From positions 992,001-1,056,000 of the forward strand of contig PYIU01000003.1 in assembly GCA_003415625.1 (NCBI GenBank): a stretch of DNA of 64,000 nucleotides. Reading direction: 5' to 3'. Shown here in pieces: positions 47,699 to 59,451 of the stretch (positions are counted from its first letter, which is position 1; each line of letters opens with the position of its first letter). The DNA comes from Aquanectria penicillioides (lineage: Eukaryota > Ascomycota > Sordariomycetes > Hypocreales > Nectriaceae). The position numbers and the translations under genes are program-made. The notes below the pieces were generated by a model, which saw only the letters and a list, made by a program, of their open reading frames with translations, ran no database searches and was not told the DNA's origin.

Positions 47699-49775
47699 TC
47701 AAACCCAAATCTGAATCCTCTCCACCATCGACCCCCATTTTGGTAGCTCCGTATCTTTCTTAGACACTTGTACATTGGAGCTGCTGACGCCCACATATAG
47801 CCCTGCCACTGCTTTGGGCTCAACTTCTTCGCCGTCACTGCCAAGCACTCGAAATCGAAGTCTTTCTCTCAGGAATGGCTCCACCACTTCCACTCCTAGG
47901 TGAGGAATCTCCCCTACTGCTACCATCTTTGTGAGTGCCGACGTAAGTGGTGTTGTTCCCGAGATCTTCGACTTCGATCCCGTTGCTCGGTTCATGGCGA
48001 ATATTTCTACGCTGCCAATGAGATTGCTAGCCCAATTCCACTCCCTTGGCTGGGCCGGAGGATTTCCTAGAAAGAAGTGGATTCCAAAATTGCCATCTAG
48101 AGCCTCAGTGTTGACCAAGACGTTGGCAATCCATTCCGTGTACCACCCATCCTTGATCACCGACGAGGGCGGTGGATCTTCCGCGTTGATCCTGATGTTC
48201 AGCTCTTCCTCTGTGCAACGCACTTGCCTTTGGCAAGAGCCCATTATATCACCCCGGTGGCGACGAGCGGGGCTCTTCTTCAGTCCCAACATAGATACGC
48301 TTGATGCGCCGTACCAGCTGTTGATCTTCTTGACCAACTGTTCTCGGAGGGCTTGGCTATCTAGAGAGGAAGTGTCTGTATCAGCATAAGTATATCCGAA
48401 CGTTTCCGTTGTCCTCGCCATGTCAGAATCCCAGAATATCCCGTCATCCGAAGCCAAGAATGGGGTCAGGGGTGTCTTAGAATCCTGTATATCACCCTTG
48501 AGGGTTGTATAGCTGGTCTCCCCAGCAGGTGCAGGTGTCATCCATGATGAAGGATTAAGAATCTGCCAGATGGCAACAAGGCGATCTGTCATGGTGTGGT
48601 GAAGTAAAAAGAGAGGATCAAAAGAGGAAAGCGGCACATATGTCATATGCCCTCGGAGGCCCCCATAGATATGGACTATGTCATGTATTGACTCGATGGA
48701 GTCCCAGCTTGACAGATTTTGGGACGCAGCCCATGCTTTGTTCCCAAATGTGTTGAAATCTTTGTAGCTGGAAAATAAAATAAATAGGCGTTGCTGTATT
48801 TCTGGTAATTTCGAAAGCAGGGCCTCGCTGACTTGGTTGTTGTCAGACGGAGGCGATGTGAGGCTCACTGATAAGTCTGGGGCTCTCTTTGTTTCGTCCC
48901 AAGCATTGAGCTGAGAATGGATTAGAATATAAAAACGTGGAAAAAATCTTTCCAGAGCTTACCGGGCTCCAGATGAATGCCTCCTCATCCTTCGGGTGAA
49001 ACGGGTATGCGTACAAAGGATTTCGTATGTCCTGGACTCCTCTCGGACCTTTCTGAGAAATTATAGGATGCCAAAAGACTTCTGGAAGATGTTCTTCTCC
49101 GTCAGGGGCATCCATAGCCCAATCCCAGTAAGGAATCCGAAAATCAATCGCTGCTTGTTTGTAGGCTCGGCGCTCTGTCCCATTAGGAAACATGTTGGCG
49201 ATGACGTTGACCATTCGATGCATCTCTTGCTGATACGCTTGTCAATCGACTTCTATTACTTCTGAGAAACACACTTGCCTCAAATAAAGCCAAATACGGT
49301 CGATGCCACGTTGGAAACAGGATAGAACTGTGGGGGCAAAACCCAGAATGATTTGCACCTGGAATAGCCTCGACGTCATTCCACGGTTGGAAAGGCACAC
49401 CGTGAATTCCTGGCCAGACAAACCCAAGGGAGTGTGTGTCAGCGTTGTGATTCCCAAACCTCTTCATCTGTGACGTTGCAACCTACCGGCAATTTGGTAC
49501 CACGACGTGGGATCGTCCTGACTGACGTACTGAAACATACTCAGCGCTAGAATGAATAAATCCCATCTGTAAGGATCTGCTTTCATCTGTCGAATTTCAG
49601 GTCGCACGGGGAGAGTGCCGTTTGGGGTAAGGGGGAGACGCCCGATCACGATGCGCGAGGAACGGTCTTGTCGCCTCGTTAAGGACTCGATGTCGACGCC
49701 GTAATTGTAGGGTTGACCGGCCACGAGGAGGACAGGGCCGAGTAGGCAACAGAGGAGAAGGCGTGAGCAGATCAT
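47699..49775 (-). CDS. Secreted tyrosinase (type-3 copper monooxygenase)
   Basis: Exons 49487-49775, 49279-49409, 48963-49229 and 47699-48910 give 632 aa with no frame break. Introns are 77, 49 and 52 nt. The second begins with GC (gcaagt..tcag), a GC-AG intron, and its removal restores LALFEQEMHRMV. An N-terminal signal peptide (MICSRLLLCCLLGPVLLVAG) predicts secretion. The copper-A site is AGIHG (H99), CPHSS (H123, with C121 placed for the Cys-His thioether) and PTWHRPYL (H132). The copper-B site is HDIVH (H305, H309) and FDPLFLLHH (H333/H334). The FGYTYAD motif ends the catalytic domain, and a C-terminal shielding domain follows, usually cleaved for activation. The family oxidises phenols to quinones, feeding melanin, cross-linking or secondary metabolism. 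The start, length and motifs are typical. Confidence 0.94.
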
Positions 49776-50984
49776 GGTTTGACTTTAGGAAATAGGAAAG
49801 ATGCGGAGGCGGAGCGAAAAGCAAGGCTCGAGGAGAACCAGCCAAGAGAGATTTAAGAAATAAAATCGAGCAGGCCAAAGTGAGACCACGTCTTGATCAA
49901 GCAGATGGGGGGTCGTCACTACCAAATGCTCTTTCTCCAAAAAACAAACAAACAAACAAAGGGATTAAAGTGAAGTGACCTTTTCCGAGCTGCCCAAGAA
50001 CCTCCTTTCTTGCGTACTTGAATGGTTGTGAATCAATGCCAGGACCGAGCCAACTCGACTGATTCTTGTTTCGATGGGCGAACCAGGAGGGAAGAAAGTG
50101 AAAGGGAGAAAATAGAGGGAGCCAAGCAACTTGGGCGATGTTTGAATTTGTTCTGTGAGACGGTGGAAGGTGCAACCAAATTGCAAGTGCCGCCGCGTAT
50201 GCCGAATTCAGTGATGCAACTGCCGCGCCTCGACTCTTATTGTTGATCACGAAAGGATGGGTTTTGTGTGGTGCAAGAGGGTTGAGGAACCAAGGTGAAT
50301 CAATCCAAAATGTGAGAAGAAGAGCAGCCACAAAGATGGCATTTCTCGCCATCAATCAGCAACGCTTCATCTTAAAATGAAGTCTTGCTGTCATGTGATG
50401 ATACTATTCAAGCCGCTGACAGTAATGCATAATCGCAAGACCCTGCATCGGGCGGCTTGCGTAGCACGGCAAACCGTCCAACTTGACGTCGAGACCATTG
50501 GGTGCGATTCGTTCGGCTACTCGCAGCGTTTGAAATTTTGTTCAGCCCGGCATCACCTTGTTGCTATGCCAGGCTTTCATTTCTTCTACCGTCATTGAGA
50601 TGTGAGAAAGGAGCTGCCCCTTGATGAGACTTGAGGAAAAGGAAATCGGGCCTAGGATGGAATCGCTGATCTATTCCCTCCTACCTGTGGCTGTTCCTTT
50701 GAAACGGCTATCTGAAAAAGGCAGTCATTGGATGCGACAGAAGACGGACGGTCCTTGGTTACCACAGAGCGTCACAAGGTCGGCAAAACGATTTGATCTA
50801 AGAGTCATTCTTGGTATTGGCCTCGTCGTTAATATACATCCTCTCGCCACCCACCATCCCGGAAAGACGAGATACCAGGAATAGTTCCCCCTACCCCCTT
50901 TTAATATCTAGAAACCGACATACGTGCGTGCATAGCTACCCAGCCAAATAAAAGACATAAAATAGCAATAAACCCAACCTCTGT
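49776..50984. promoter_or_regulatory. Tyrosinase upstream / RPA2 3' flank
   Basis: This 1.2-kb stretch holds the tyrosinase promoter and the 3' UTR of RPA2. A minus-strand frame of about 150 codons near 49,897-50,350 has a hydrophobic start but no recognisable domain, and is not called. Confidence 0.5.
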
Positions 50985-53900
50985 TTATTTTCCTACCCGA
51001 ACGCCGTCCAATGCCATTGGCCTCATCGGGCCCTTCCGTGGCTCATCACCGCGGTCCACCTTGTACTTGAGCTTGACACCCATGGCCGCCAGCTCCACGT
51101 CCAGGTATCGGAGTGCACCAGGGACAACCACTATGGTGGTTTGATCGCCGCCGACCCACGAGTTGCCCTGTCCATCCTCCCAAATCTCGCCTTGGATTTC
51201 CGTAAGGTCAATGCCCTCCGTGTCGTCCAGCTTGGTGGCACAGTTGCGGCATCGCACAATGCTCGGCGCCTTCTTCTTACCGGGCGCAAACTGCGACACT
51301 GTCGGTTGTACGGAGAGGAATGAGCCACAGCGACGGCAGATCCAGCATTTGGAGTAATCTGAGCAGTTGAGCAGACGGTCCTGCAACAGGAAGGCCGTTC
51401 CGTGAGCCAGCAACGCATCGCGCTCCATTTCTCCCACACGGATACCACCACCACGCTTTCGACCCTTGATAGGCTGCCCAGTCGTTGGCACAACGGGACC
51501 AGTCGTTCGCACCTGGTACTTATCGTTAACCATGTGTCGCAGTCGCTGGTAGTAGACGACGCCGATGTAGATGTCAGCGGCAAGCTCCTCTCCGGTGATG
51601 CCCGAGTACATGGGCTCGTTGCCGTGGTAGTTGTAGCCCGCCTTCATTAGCTGATGGCCGAAGTAATTTCCAGCCGTGTTTTCCTCGTCAAATCTGAACG
51701 GTGTCGAGTCTTGGGCGAGACCATGTAAAGCGCCGGCCTTGCCTGCTAATGACTCCACAAACATGCCTATCGTCATACGAGAAGGGAACGCGTGGGGATT
51801 GATGATGATATCTGGCTGCATTCCAGACTCGGAGAAGGGAAGATCAATCATCGGCCACTTCTGAGAAGCCACACCCTTCTGTCCGTGACGAGAAGAGAAT
51901 TTGTCACCGATAATTGGCGATCGGGGAACACGGAACTTGACAGAAATTGTCTGAAGAGGCTCGTTGCCAGATTCAGCACCAATCAATCGCACCTCCTCCA
52001 CAAAGCCAGTCTCGGAATCCTTATACTTCTCATAATGAGTAATTCCATCTAGATTCACCAGCTTGCCGTTGTAGTCGGGGTGACGGTGTGCCATGCGCAG
52101 ATGACGTCTCCTTCCTGAATCATACGGCCGACATGAGGCAAGCCGTCATCGTCGAGCATTCCCTGGTATTGGGCGCTCACATAGCTGTGAGGGGCGAAAC
52201 CAAATGCCTTGGTAACGCTCTTGGTGGCTTTGGTCCTGGAGTCGTCTTTTAGTGAGATCTTCTTGGTCTTGTAGATAGTGCCATGGCCAAAGCCTCGCTC
52301 GTGTGCACTCTTGTTAAGGATCATGGCGTCGTCCATGTCGTAACCGGTGTATGAAATGACAGCGACAACGGCGTTGGTACCGTTGGGGAAGTTGTCGAAA
52401 CCATACGTGTTGTGGAGGGGTGCTCGGACGACTGGAGTTTGGCCAGTCTGCAGACGGTAGCTCTTGTTGTCGGTGCGGTAGCGCAGGGCAGTACCTGGTG
52501 TTCCCATGGTTTGTTTACCCATCTGACACTGGTACATGTTTCGAGGAGACTGGTTGAAATCTGAGAAGGGGGTCATGTTGGCTAGGATGGAGAGCATGTT
52601 GGTTGGGTCAAATTCAACATGGGTAGACCTGCCAGACTCAATCTCCTGGGGGACGACAGCAATGGTCATATATGGCTGCTCAAACGGACCAACAAATCCT
52701 CCTTCTGGAGGGGTAGATATTTGACCGGTCGCACCATTCTCGCCGCTGTGGAAGTCATGTAGACACCAGGGTACGAGCCGCCCTTGGACGCGGGCACGTA
52801 ACCAATCTCCAGCTGAACGGGGACATTGTGGGTTCCCTCAACCTTCCAGTATCGGAAGCAATCTGCGATTCGCAGGGACTCCTTAGGGCTACACCAGCCT
52901 AGAATCTTGCCATCAAGCATGACAGGGACGCTCTCCTCGGTAGAGGCTGATGACGTCTCAACCAAGCCAAGCTCTGCAGCCAAGGCAGGCAAGTGGGAAA
53001 CATCTATCGAGTCCGTCATAATCTTGCACTTGTGTGCCAAGTGGTTCAAGAGACCACAAGGAGCACCATCAGGGGTGTGAACGGGGCACATGAAACCCCA
53101 TGACTCGGGAAGAAGTTTTCGGACAGCGGTTGTCTTGAGCTGGGCGAAGAAGGCACCTCGATGGACCATGCGAAAGTGACTGATGAATCGAAGGAAGTTC
53201 AGCTTCTCAGCAACGACTGTGAAACCTGCGGTTTGTTGCAAATCTAGTCCAGACGGACTTTGTAGGTTACCCGTGGACAGGAAATATTCCAGGGCGTTTC
53301 CGAGGTTCTCGTTGGCCTTCCTGAAGATGTTGGGGAAATCCTTGCGGAAATCCTCCGACGTGAATGGAACACCGGGATGTCTTCGAAGGTAGTCTCGGAG
53401 TGAGGCTCGCACATTAACGCCTAGAAACTCGTCCAATCTCTCCTTCAAAATTTGACCGTAGAGAAAGCCACCCAACAAAATCTCTTGGTTTTGGATAGCA
53501 TCAGGGTTGTCGACAGCGCAGTCTCCAGCAACCAGGGCGTACAACTTTCGAATCATGAAGAGAAGTAGCTTGAATTTCTCGGTGTCTTGCTCCTCAGTCA
53601 CGTCGATGTTGCCCAGATGAACCAGGACGATTCGTCGGAGGAACTCGGTACCAACGTCAAGGTTGGACATGGTGTCTGGGACCCCAAGGACAACTCGGAA
53701 CTTCTCACCAAGATATGCCCGAGTCTGTGATCTGCTGTATAGGTTGTAGGACTTATAAGTACGCAAAAGAAGCTCGACTCGATCCGTGAGGAAAGTGTTT
53801 TTGGCCGATTTGGAGTCCATAGGACCCACCAGTCCCTCAAAGATTTCCCGATCGTTAGTCTCGACGAGGGCCTTGAGGATCATCATTGCGGGAATGAGAT

Positions 53901-54729
53901 ACTCGTTCTTGCGCCACGAGAAACGGAACGTTATGTTTCCATCGTTGAGGTAATGCAGGACGTTGGTCTGGGAGGTCTCATCAGGACGGACGGCTCGAAG
54001 GATGATACCATAAGGAGTGTATCCAGGGCCACGATTCTGGAAACTGGGTCGGTTGATGGCCATGGGGAAATTTCGCTTGTTCAATTGGAGCATTCGGATG
54101 ATCTTCTCGATACCGTTGACGACGAAATAACCGCCCAACTCTTCGGATTCTTCCTTGCGTTCGACCAGGAGGGCGGGCGAGTTGTTCTCAAGGTGGCATC
54201 GGTTGGACTTCAACAGTGTAAGTAAGTTATGACAGCATTAGAGGAAGATGATTACTACCTTGATCATGACGGGCACTTGACCTAATTCTCGCACAAATTC
54301 GACGGGATCCCCGCCATTGATCTGGTACTCGAAGGTTCCTGAGAGGCGGCCGCGGTATGTAACATGGCGCTCTCTGCACTCGGCGGGGAAAACCTGGCGG
54401 TTGCGCGCCATCTTGTTAGATGGGGGAACCTGAGGCTTCTGGAGGGCCACATCCTTGATTCGAATGGAAAGGAGGTTCTTGCCTTCAGGGCCGGCCCTGT
54501 CATCGCCATCAAGAAACGTCTTGGTGCCAATGTCGGCGAGACCGTGGGCTATCAAACCAGGCTTGCCATCTTCGCGGAAGAGACCATTGAACGACTCAAT
54601 GTGAGGATCAATAGCTAATTGGAGGGCGGGATAGGCGGTGTGGTCTCTGGGAGGGTTTCGAAAGAGGTTCTCACGACGGAGAGTGTGATACTGATGGTCC
54701 CATTCGGTGCTAGTGGCCGAGGGCGCCAT
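50985..54729 (-). CDS. RPA2: RNA polymerase I second-largest subunit (A135)
   Basis: Exons 54259-54729 and 50985-54207 (51-nt intron, gtagta..gaag) give 1,231 aa once two bases are restored. The start at 54729 gives MAPSATSTEWDHQYHTLRR. Hallmarks of the Pol I beta-like subunit in order: lobe and protrusion, the fork-region WGFMCPVHTPDGAPCGLLNHL, NQSPRNMYQCQMGKQTMG, SYTGYDMDDAMILNKSAHERGFG (acidic residues near the active centre), GDKFSSRHGQKGV, and the C-terminal zinc ribbon CWICRRC..CRNC. It transcribes 35S pre-rRNA in the nucleolus together with RPA1. The frame breaks at AAA 52694-52696 (TTT on the coding strand, expected KEDFVGPFEQ) and at GGGG 52077-52080 (CCCC on the coding strand, expected TVTPDYNGK). 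Each is fixed by one extra base. Because the gene is essential, these are probably assembly errors. Confidence 0.96.
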
Positions 54730-57700
54730 TGTGATAAAATGTCGGGGTAGGACGCCGCTGATATTGTCGTCGCAGTGCTCGGTAGAAGATAAAGGCAACT
54801 CGATCCAAAGTTTTGGATTGCCGCGCAGACTGTGGCTGGCAGGAGTCGAGGGAGGGCGGTAGAGACTCGCCGAATGGGCCGCTCGGTGCTACAGAGAAAT
54901 TGAGGCTATCCCAGGATCCAGCGCAACGAAAAAAAAAAGGCCGGTTTAGCTATCAGAGAAAAAAAAAACCCCCGATAAGAAAGTCACATGAGCTGGGCGT
55001 TATCGATAAAGGCGGGGCGAGTGGGGAGGACGCAAGACCCAAACCATCATGATGCATGCTCATTCACACTGATCGTCGCGAGACCACGGAATGGCAACAA
55101 TAAGGGGAGAAGAATGAACGACAGAAGCTAAATATTTAATGGAAGTGTGATATGAAATATCTACCTAGACTGTGTTATATAGTACCGAGAAAATTCCCTT
55201 TTTATCAGCAGCTGTGGTTTTTCCCACCAAGAAATAGGTAGGTGTAAAGCTCAGACGGGTGCGGGGCAGGATTTCATGCCTTGGGAAGTGCAGTGCGTTC
55301 TAAGGCCAGAATCCCGGAACGAAGCCTGGATGCAAAGTCACCTATCTTGTCCCTTGTTAGCAGCCAGCCATCAACGGAAATCTTGTCAGATGTTTCCCTA
55401 ATATGAGGAAGAGACTGGGGAAAAAAGGTACTAAGAACAGGTAAGGTGGTACAGCAGAGATGGGGAAGAAATCTTTACTTCGTGACGAAGAGGCAGGGGA
55501 ACGTGAAGGCTCGCGTTACCGTCTGCGTAACTTGATCATCCTGGGGCGAGGAAGAACAGATAACAAGTGTGTTGCAAAGTCAACAACGATGGGGTACGAG
55601 GCAGATTCCAACTTGGGATGGAGTGGCATGAGGGGTGAGGAGGCAGCATATCGGAGATACACGAGGGCGAAGCATGAGATTCCAGCCTCAAAACCCGGAT
55701 CTGTCCTTGGTCTCGATATTTGCCTGCTTCGTACAAAGCGCTACATGCTGCAGAAGCATGCAAGGTCCATCGTTTCCTTTCTCAGTGGCAACCCCTCGTA
55801 GGTGACAGCGTCGCCGTCGCTTGCTTTGGCTACTCTATAACCAATCACCACTGGTAGCTTCACCGTGAGCGCCGGTGCCTGGAGGCTGGGAAGCTATCGT
55901 TGGTCGGAGACGTGGGGAGTTGGGGGCCAAAGTCCTGATAAATCAGCAAAGTAGGGACGTTCAAAAGTGTCTGGCATCCATTGCGAAGTGCCTCGACGTG
56001 CAGCTCAGCGCCGTCTCGAGCAACGGTATTGCCCTCCTTTTCAGACAGCCGACCCTCATTTGCTCCCACATATCGTAACATGACCAAAAGATGTGCAATG
56101 CGCCTGCATCGCTGCACCGTGAGAGGCAGTCCGGAGCTCCCTACCTAATGGAAGCTCTTCTTACCCAAGCCACAACCACTAACACCACCACCAGAACGAC
56201 GGGCACCAACCAGCGCTCTGGTCAGCCAGCCATGAAGGTTGCTTAGCACGAGGTACGGTCGGACGGGGGGCATGCTTCTTGCAGCCCAAACCTGCGTTGC
56301 CGATGGTGCATAATTACTCCCTTTCCCTTTGTGCCGTTGCCGTAGCCGTCCGTTGATTTATTTCTCCGCCGCCGCTTCTAACCCGGCCTTTGGTTCCGAG
56401 CGCGAGAACAACCGAAGCGCTACAAGGAACTGCCCAGCCGATTTCTATCAGCCGCCATCTCGGCAGCATCAGCAGCATCAATAACATTCCCGTGATTGAA
56501 CGACGGAGGAGGCCGCCACTGTTGGACATCTGTCTGACATTGCAGTACTTTGCTCCGCCCAGGCGGCCTCGCAGGCGGCCAGGTACCGATCTGTACGGAG
56601 GAAGGTACCATCCACATCCACAATTGTTAGGAAGCTTCCTTCCCTGTTCGGCTGTTATTGCTGGAGCTGGCTGTTGCTGCCTTTATACCTGACCTGGCCT
56701 CACTCGTTGTCTCTTCTTCTCCTTCGCCCCATCTCATCTCATTCTCACCCAAATTCACCGTCTGCGTCCTTCCGACTCGTTTGATGAGTCCTCGTCAATC
56801 GTGCCCCCCGCCCGAGATATCTCTATTCAAATTCAGCTTTTGCCGTTTCGGGTGCGCTCATCGCTTCACCATCATTATTAGCAGCCGGGCTCAACTATCT
56901 GCCAACCTATATTACCCCCCAGCCAAACCATTTATCCAACGCCTGGCTCGTGTGCATCACTTGACTCAGTCCCCTCGTCTGGTTCTAGGCGCCCTCTGCG
57001 CCCCTCGGCGTCCACTGCAACATTCCCAGCAGAAGCAAGCTGGCACAGCCCACCTCAGAGAGGTGCCGGAGTTCTGCGACAAGGCGCTCACGTACCCAGG
57101 CACGCATCTGACACAAGCGCTTTCGCAGCGATCTAAGGTGGCAGCTCCTCCCACACCTGTCAATTGTCAACCAGTGAGACCTGGGAGCCTCTCCCGCCAC
57201 TGCTGTTCTGTCTATCTTTACCAGATATTCTTTACGATAACGGATCCAGTCTCCAGTGATCTGTGCTCATACACGCACTTACAGCCATAACCTGCTCGCA
57301 AACCTGACGCCGAGCCACCGAGTTCGAAACCAAACATTGGCCAGAGCTCCTACATACGTTGCCGCTTGGTCTTTGGACGATTCTGATTGTCAACGACCAG
57401 TTCCCCCCGACAAGGACCCTGCAGCCAACCGTAACGGGTTCCAACTGTCCTAAAACAACATCAAACATCCCATCTCCACTGCGCCGCTGCCATCACCCGC
57501 TTTACGTCGAGCTGTAGCCGCTCTGCTGGACGCGAGCGTCTTTGACGCCCAGAAGCACTGACGTCGACGTCCCAAGCCCTTGTCGATCATCGCCCCCAGG
57601 GTCCTAGCAGTTTATCCTTGTCAAAGCGAATGAGACGGCGCAGCGGTTAACCCGCACTACTGCTGCCACCTCTGGGCTGGACCAGGTGATTGAAGATTCC

Positions 57701-58598
57701 CAAAGTCACGACACCCCGCGACCACGGTTTCGGCTGCCAGTACACTTTGTACCGCGCACTTTCAGCCTGCATCGATTACTTTGCCCATTTGGATTTTGCT
57801 TCAGCTGTCAGCTCCCCGAAATCACCAGGAGCTTACTTTTTTTTTATACTCATTGATTGCGTGTCCCTTTTGCAGACCCCCAAGGCTGCTCCGTCCATTT
57901 ATTGTTTTTTGCCTATTTCCCACAGGCGCTGCTGCACAGCGCTAAAACCGACGCTACCAACGCCGCCAGGCACGGGTCGTTCCCACCCCCTCCCCATCCC
58001 TCCCCCCTCAAGGGCCTAAAGGCTCGTGCCCTTTGGTGGCCTTGGAGGTGGCCTCTGGTGGTCCTTTGTGGCTCTTGGGTGCCCTTTTCGGTGCCCGTCC
58101 TCTGCTGTCTCGGCCGCCATCTCGTCCCAGGTGGGGCGTCCGCCCAGGCGTCACCTCCCAATCTGCTGCTCCTCCATCGTTGCACCACGAGCCTCTCCTC
58201 CTCCTCTAAACTCATCGCCGCCCGATTCCCGACCCTGACGCCCAGACGCTGGCGCGCACAGCTTACCAAGTGCAGATGTTACTCGTCGGCTGCCACCGTT
58301 ATACAAGTCGCTTTTCTTCCTGAGCCGCACCCCCGTCCATCGTCCCAGTGTCCCTACGTCTGAGCGCCAGCAAGAATTCCCTTTCCATAAAGCACCCCGC
58401 CCGCCACATCTTTCACCGTCTCCCAGATAATTCCCACCCCCCAAAAGATAACCCGCGCCAACGTCTTCGGCCAAACTTGCTTCCCTGGCTAGCTCTCTAG
58501 CATTCAAAGCTGCTCGATCGATCGATCGACAACCCCCCGCCTTCGTCCGACCTCTTCCGCCGCGATCCGACCTGCGCCCTGCGCAACCCGATAGAAAC
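54730..58598. promoter_or_regulatory. 3.9-kb divergent region RPA2 / ARL8
   Basis: No gene can be assigned. Short A-runs occur near 54,930 and 54,960. From about 56,700 to 58,590 the plus strand is C/T-rich with TCTC, CCTC and CCCC runs, resembling a long leader and promoter of ARL8. A (CGAT)n stretch lies near 58,514. A minus-strand frame of 86 codons near 55,860-56,117 looks protein-like but matches nothing I know. Confidence 0.5.
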
Positions 58599-59451
58599 AT
58601 GGCTGGGCTCTTTCGGAGGGTCTACGATTGGCTGTTGCGCATGTTCTGGTGAGTAGCTATTGCCGCAGGCCATGCGCGGGAGGTTCTCCCGGCTATGGCT
58701 GCCTTCACATTTGCCCTCCCGCCTCGGCATCTTGCCCGAGGCTTCCACTTCGCCGATGGACTGACACAAAGCTCTAGGGCGATGGAAATGGAAGTGACCA
58801 TGGTAGGTCTACAGAATGCTGGGAAGACATCCTTGTTACGGGTTCTGGCTGTGAGTATCCCCCCCTTCTACCTACTGTTGTTTTAAGGACCGCATGCTGA
58901 AGCTTGCCGCATCTCGTAGGGAGGAGAATTCACACTCGAGTAAGCGCATCCCGTGATTTTCTGCATGACCCTCCCAGAGCCCAACGGGTTCGGCTCATGG
59001 TTAGGCATGGATGTATTGGCTAACTCCGGATGTTGTGTAGCTCGATTCCCACGGTCGGGTTCAATATGAAAAAGGTGCAACGAGGCCATGTTACACTAAA
59101 GTGCTGGGACATTGGTGGCCAGCCGCGATTTCGCACCATGTGGGAGAGATATTGTCGGGCGTGAGCGCCATCGTCTTTATCGTCGACATTGCCGATCTCG
59201 AGCTGATCCCCCAGGCCAAAGAGGAGCTCCATGACCTCATGAGCCGCAAAACACTTGCTGGGATTCCCCTCCTCGTACTCGGAAACAAGTCTGATCTTCC
59301 GGAGAAGTTGTCGGTAGACGAACTGATTGATGAACTCGACCTAAAGAGCATAAGGGGACGTGAGGTGTGCTGCTATGGGATCAGTGCGAAAGAAGAAACC
59401 AATCTGGATGCTGTGGTGGAGTTCCTCATGAAGTGGGCTAGTCGAGCATGA
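58599..59451 (+). CDS. ARL8: ARL8-like small GTPase
   Basis: Exons 58599-58648, 58778-58850, 58920-58939 and 59041-59451, all GT-AG, give 184 aa with one restored base. The N-terminal amphipathic helix [17 protein letters not shown] replaces a myristoylation site. GTPase motifs are present: P-loop GLQNAGKTS, switch I around [30 protein letters not shown] and the SAK-type loop. The length matches ARL8 (186 aa in animals), which marks late endosomes, lysosomes or vacuoles and recruits motility and tethering factors. The frame breaks at GGG 59157-59159. Read directly, TGA follows at 59161-59163, and one extra G restores [13 protein letters not shown]. Exon 3 is only 20 nt. Confidence 0.95.

Noticed and set aside
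49897..50355. 150-codon minus-strand frame with hydrophobic start
   Set aside because: No domain or homologue is recognised. It overlaps the tyrosinase promoter, and the hydrophobic start alone is not enough.
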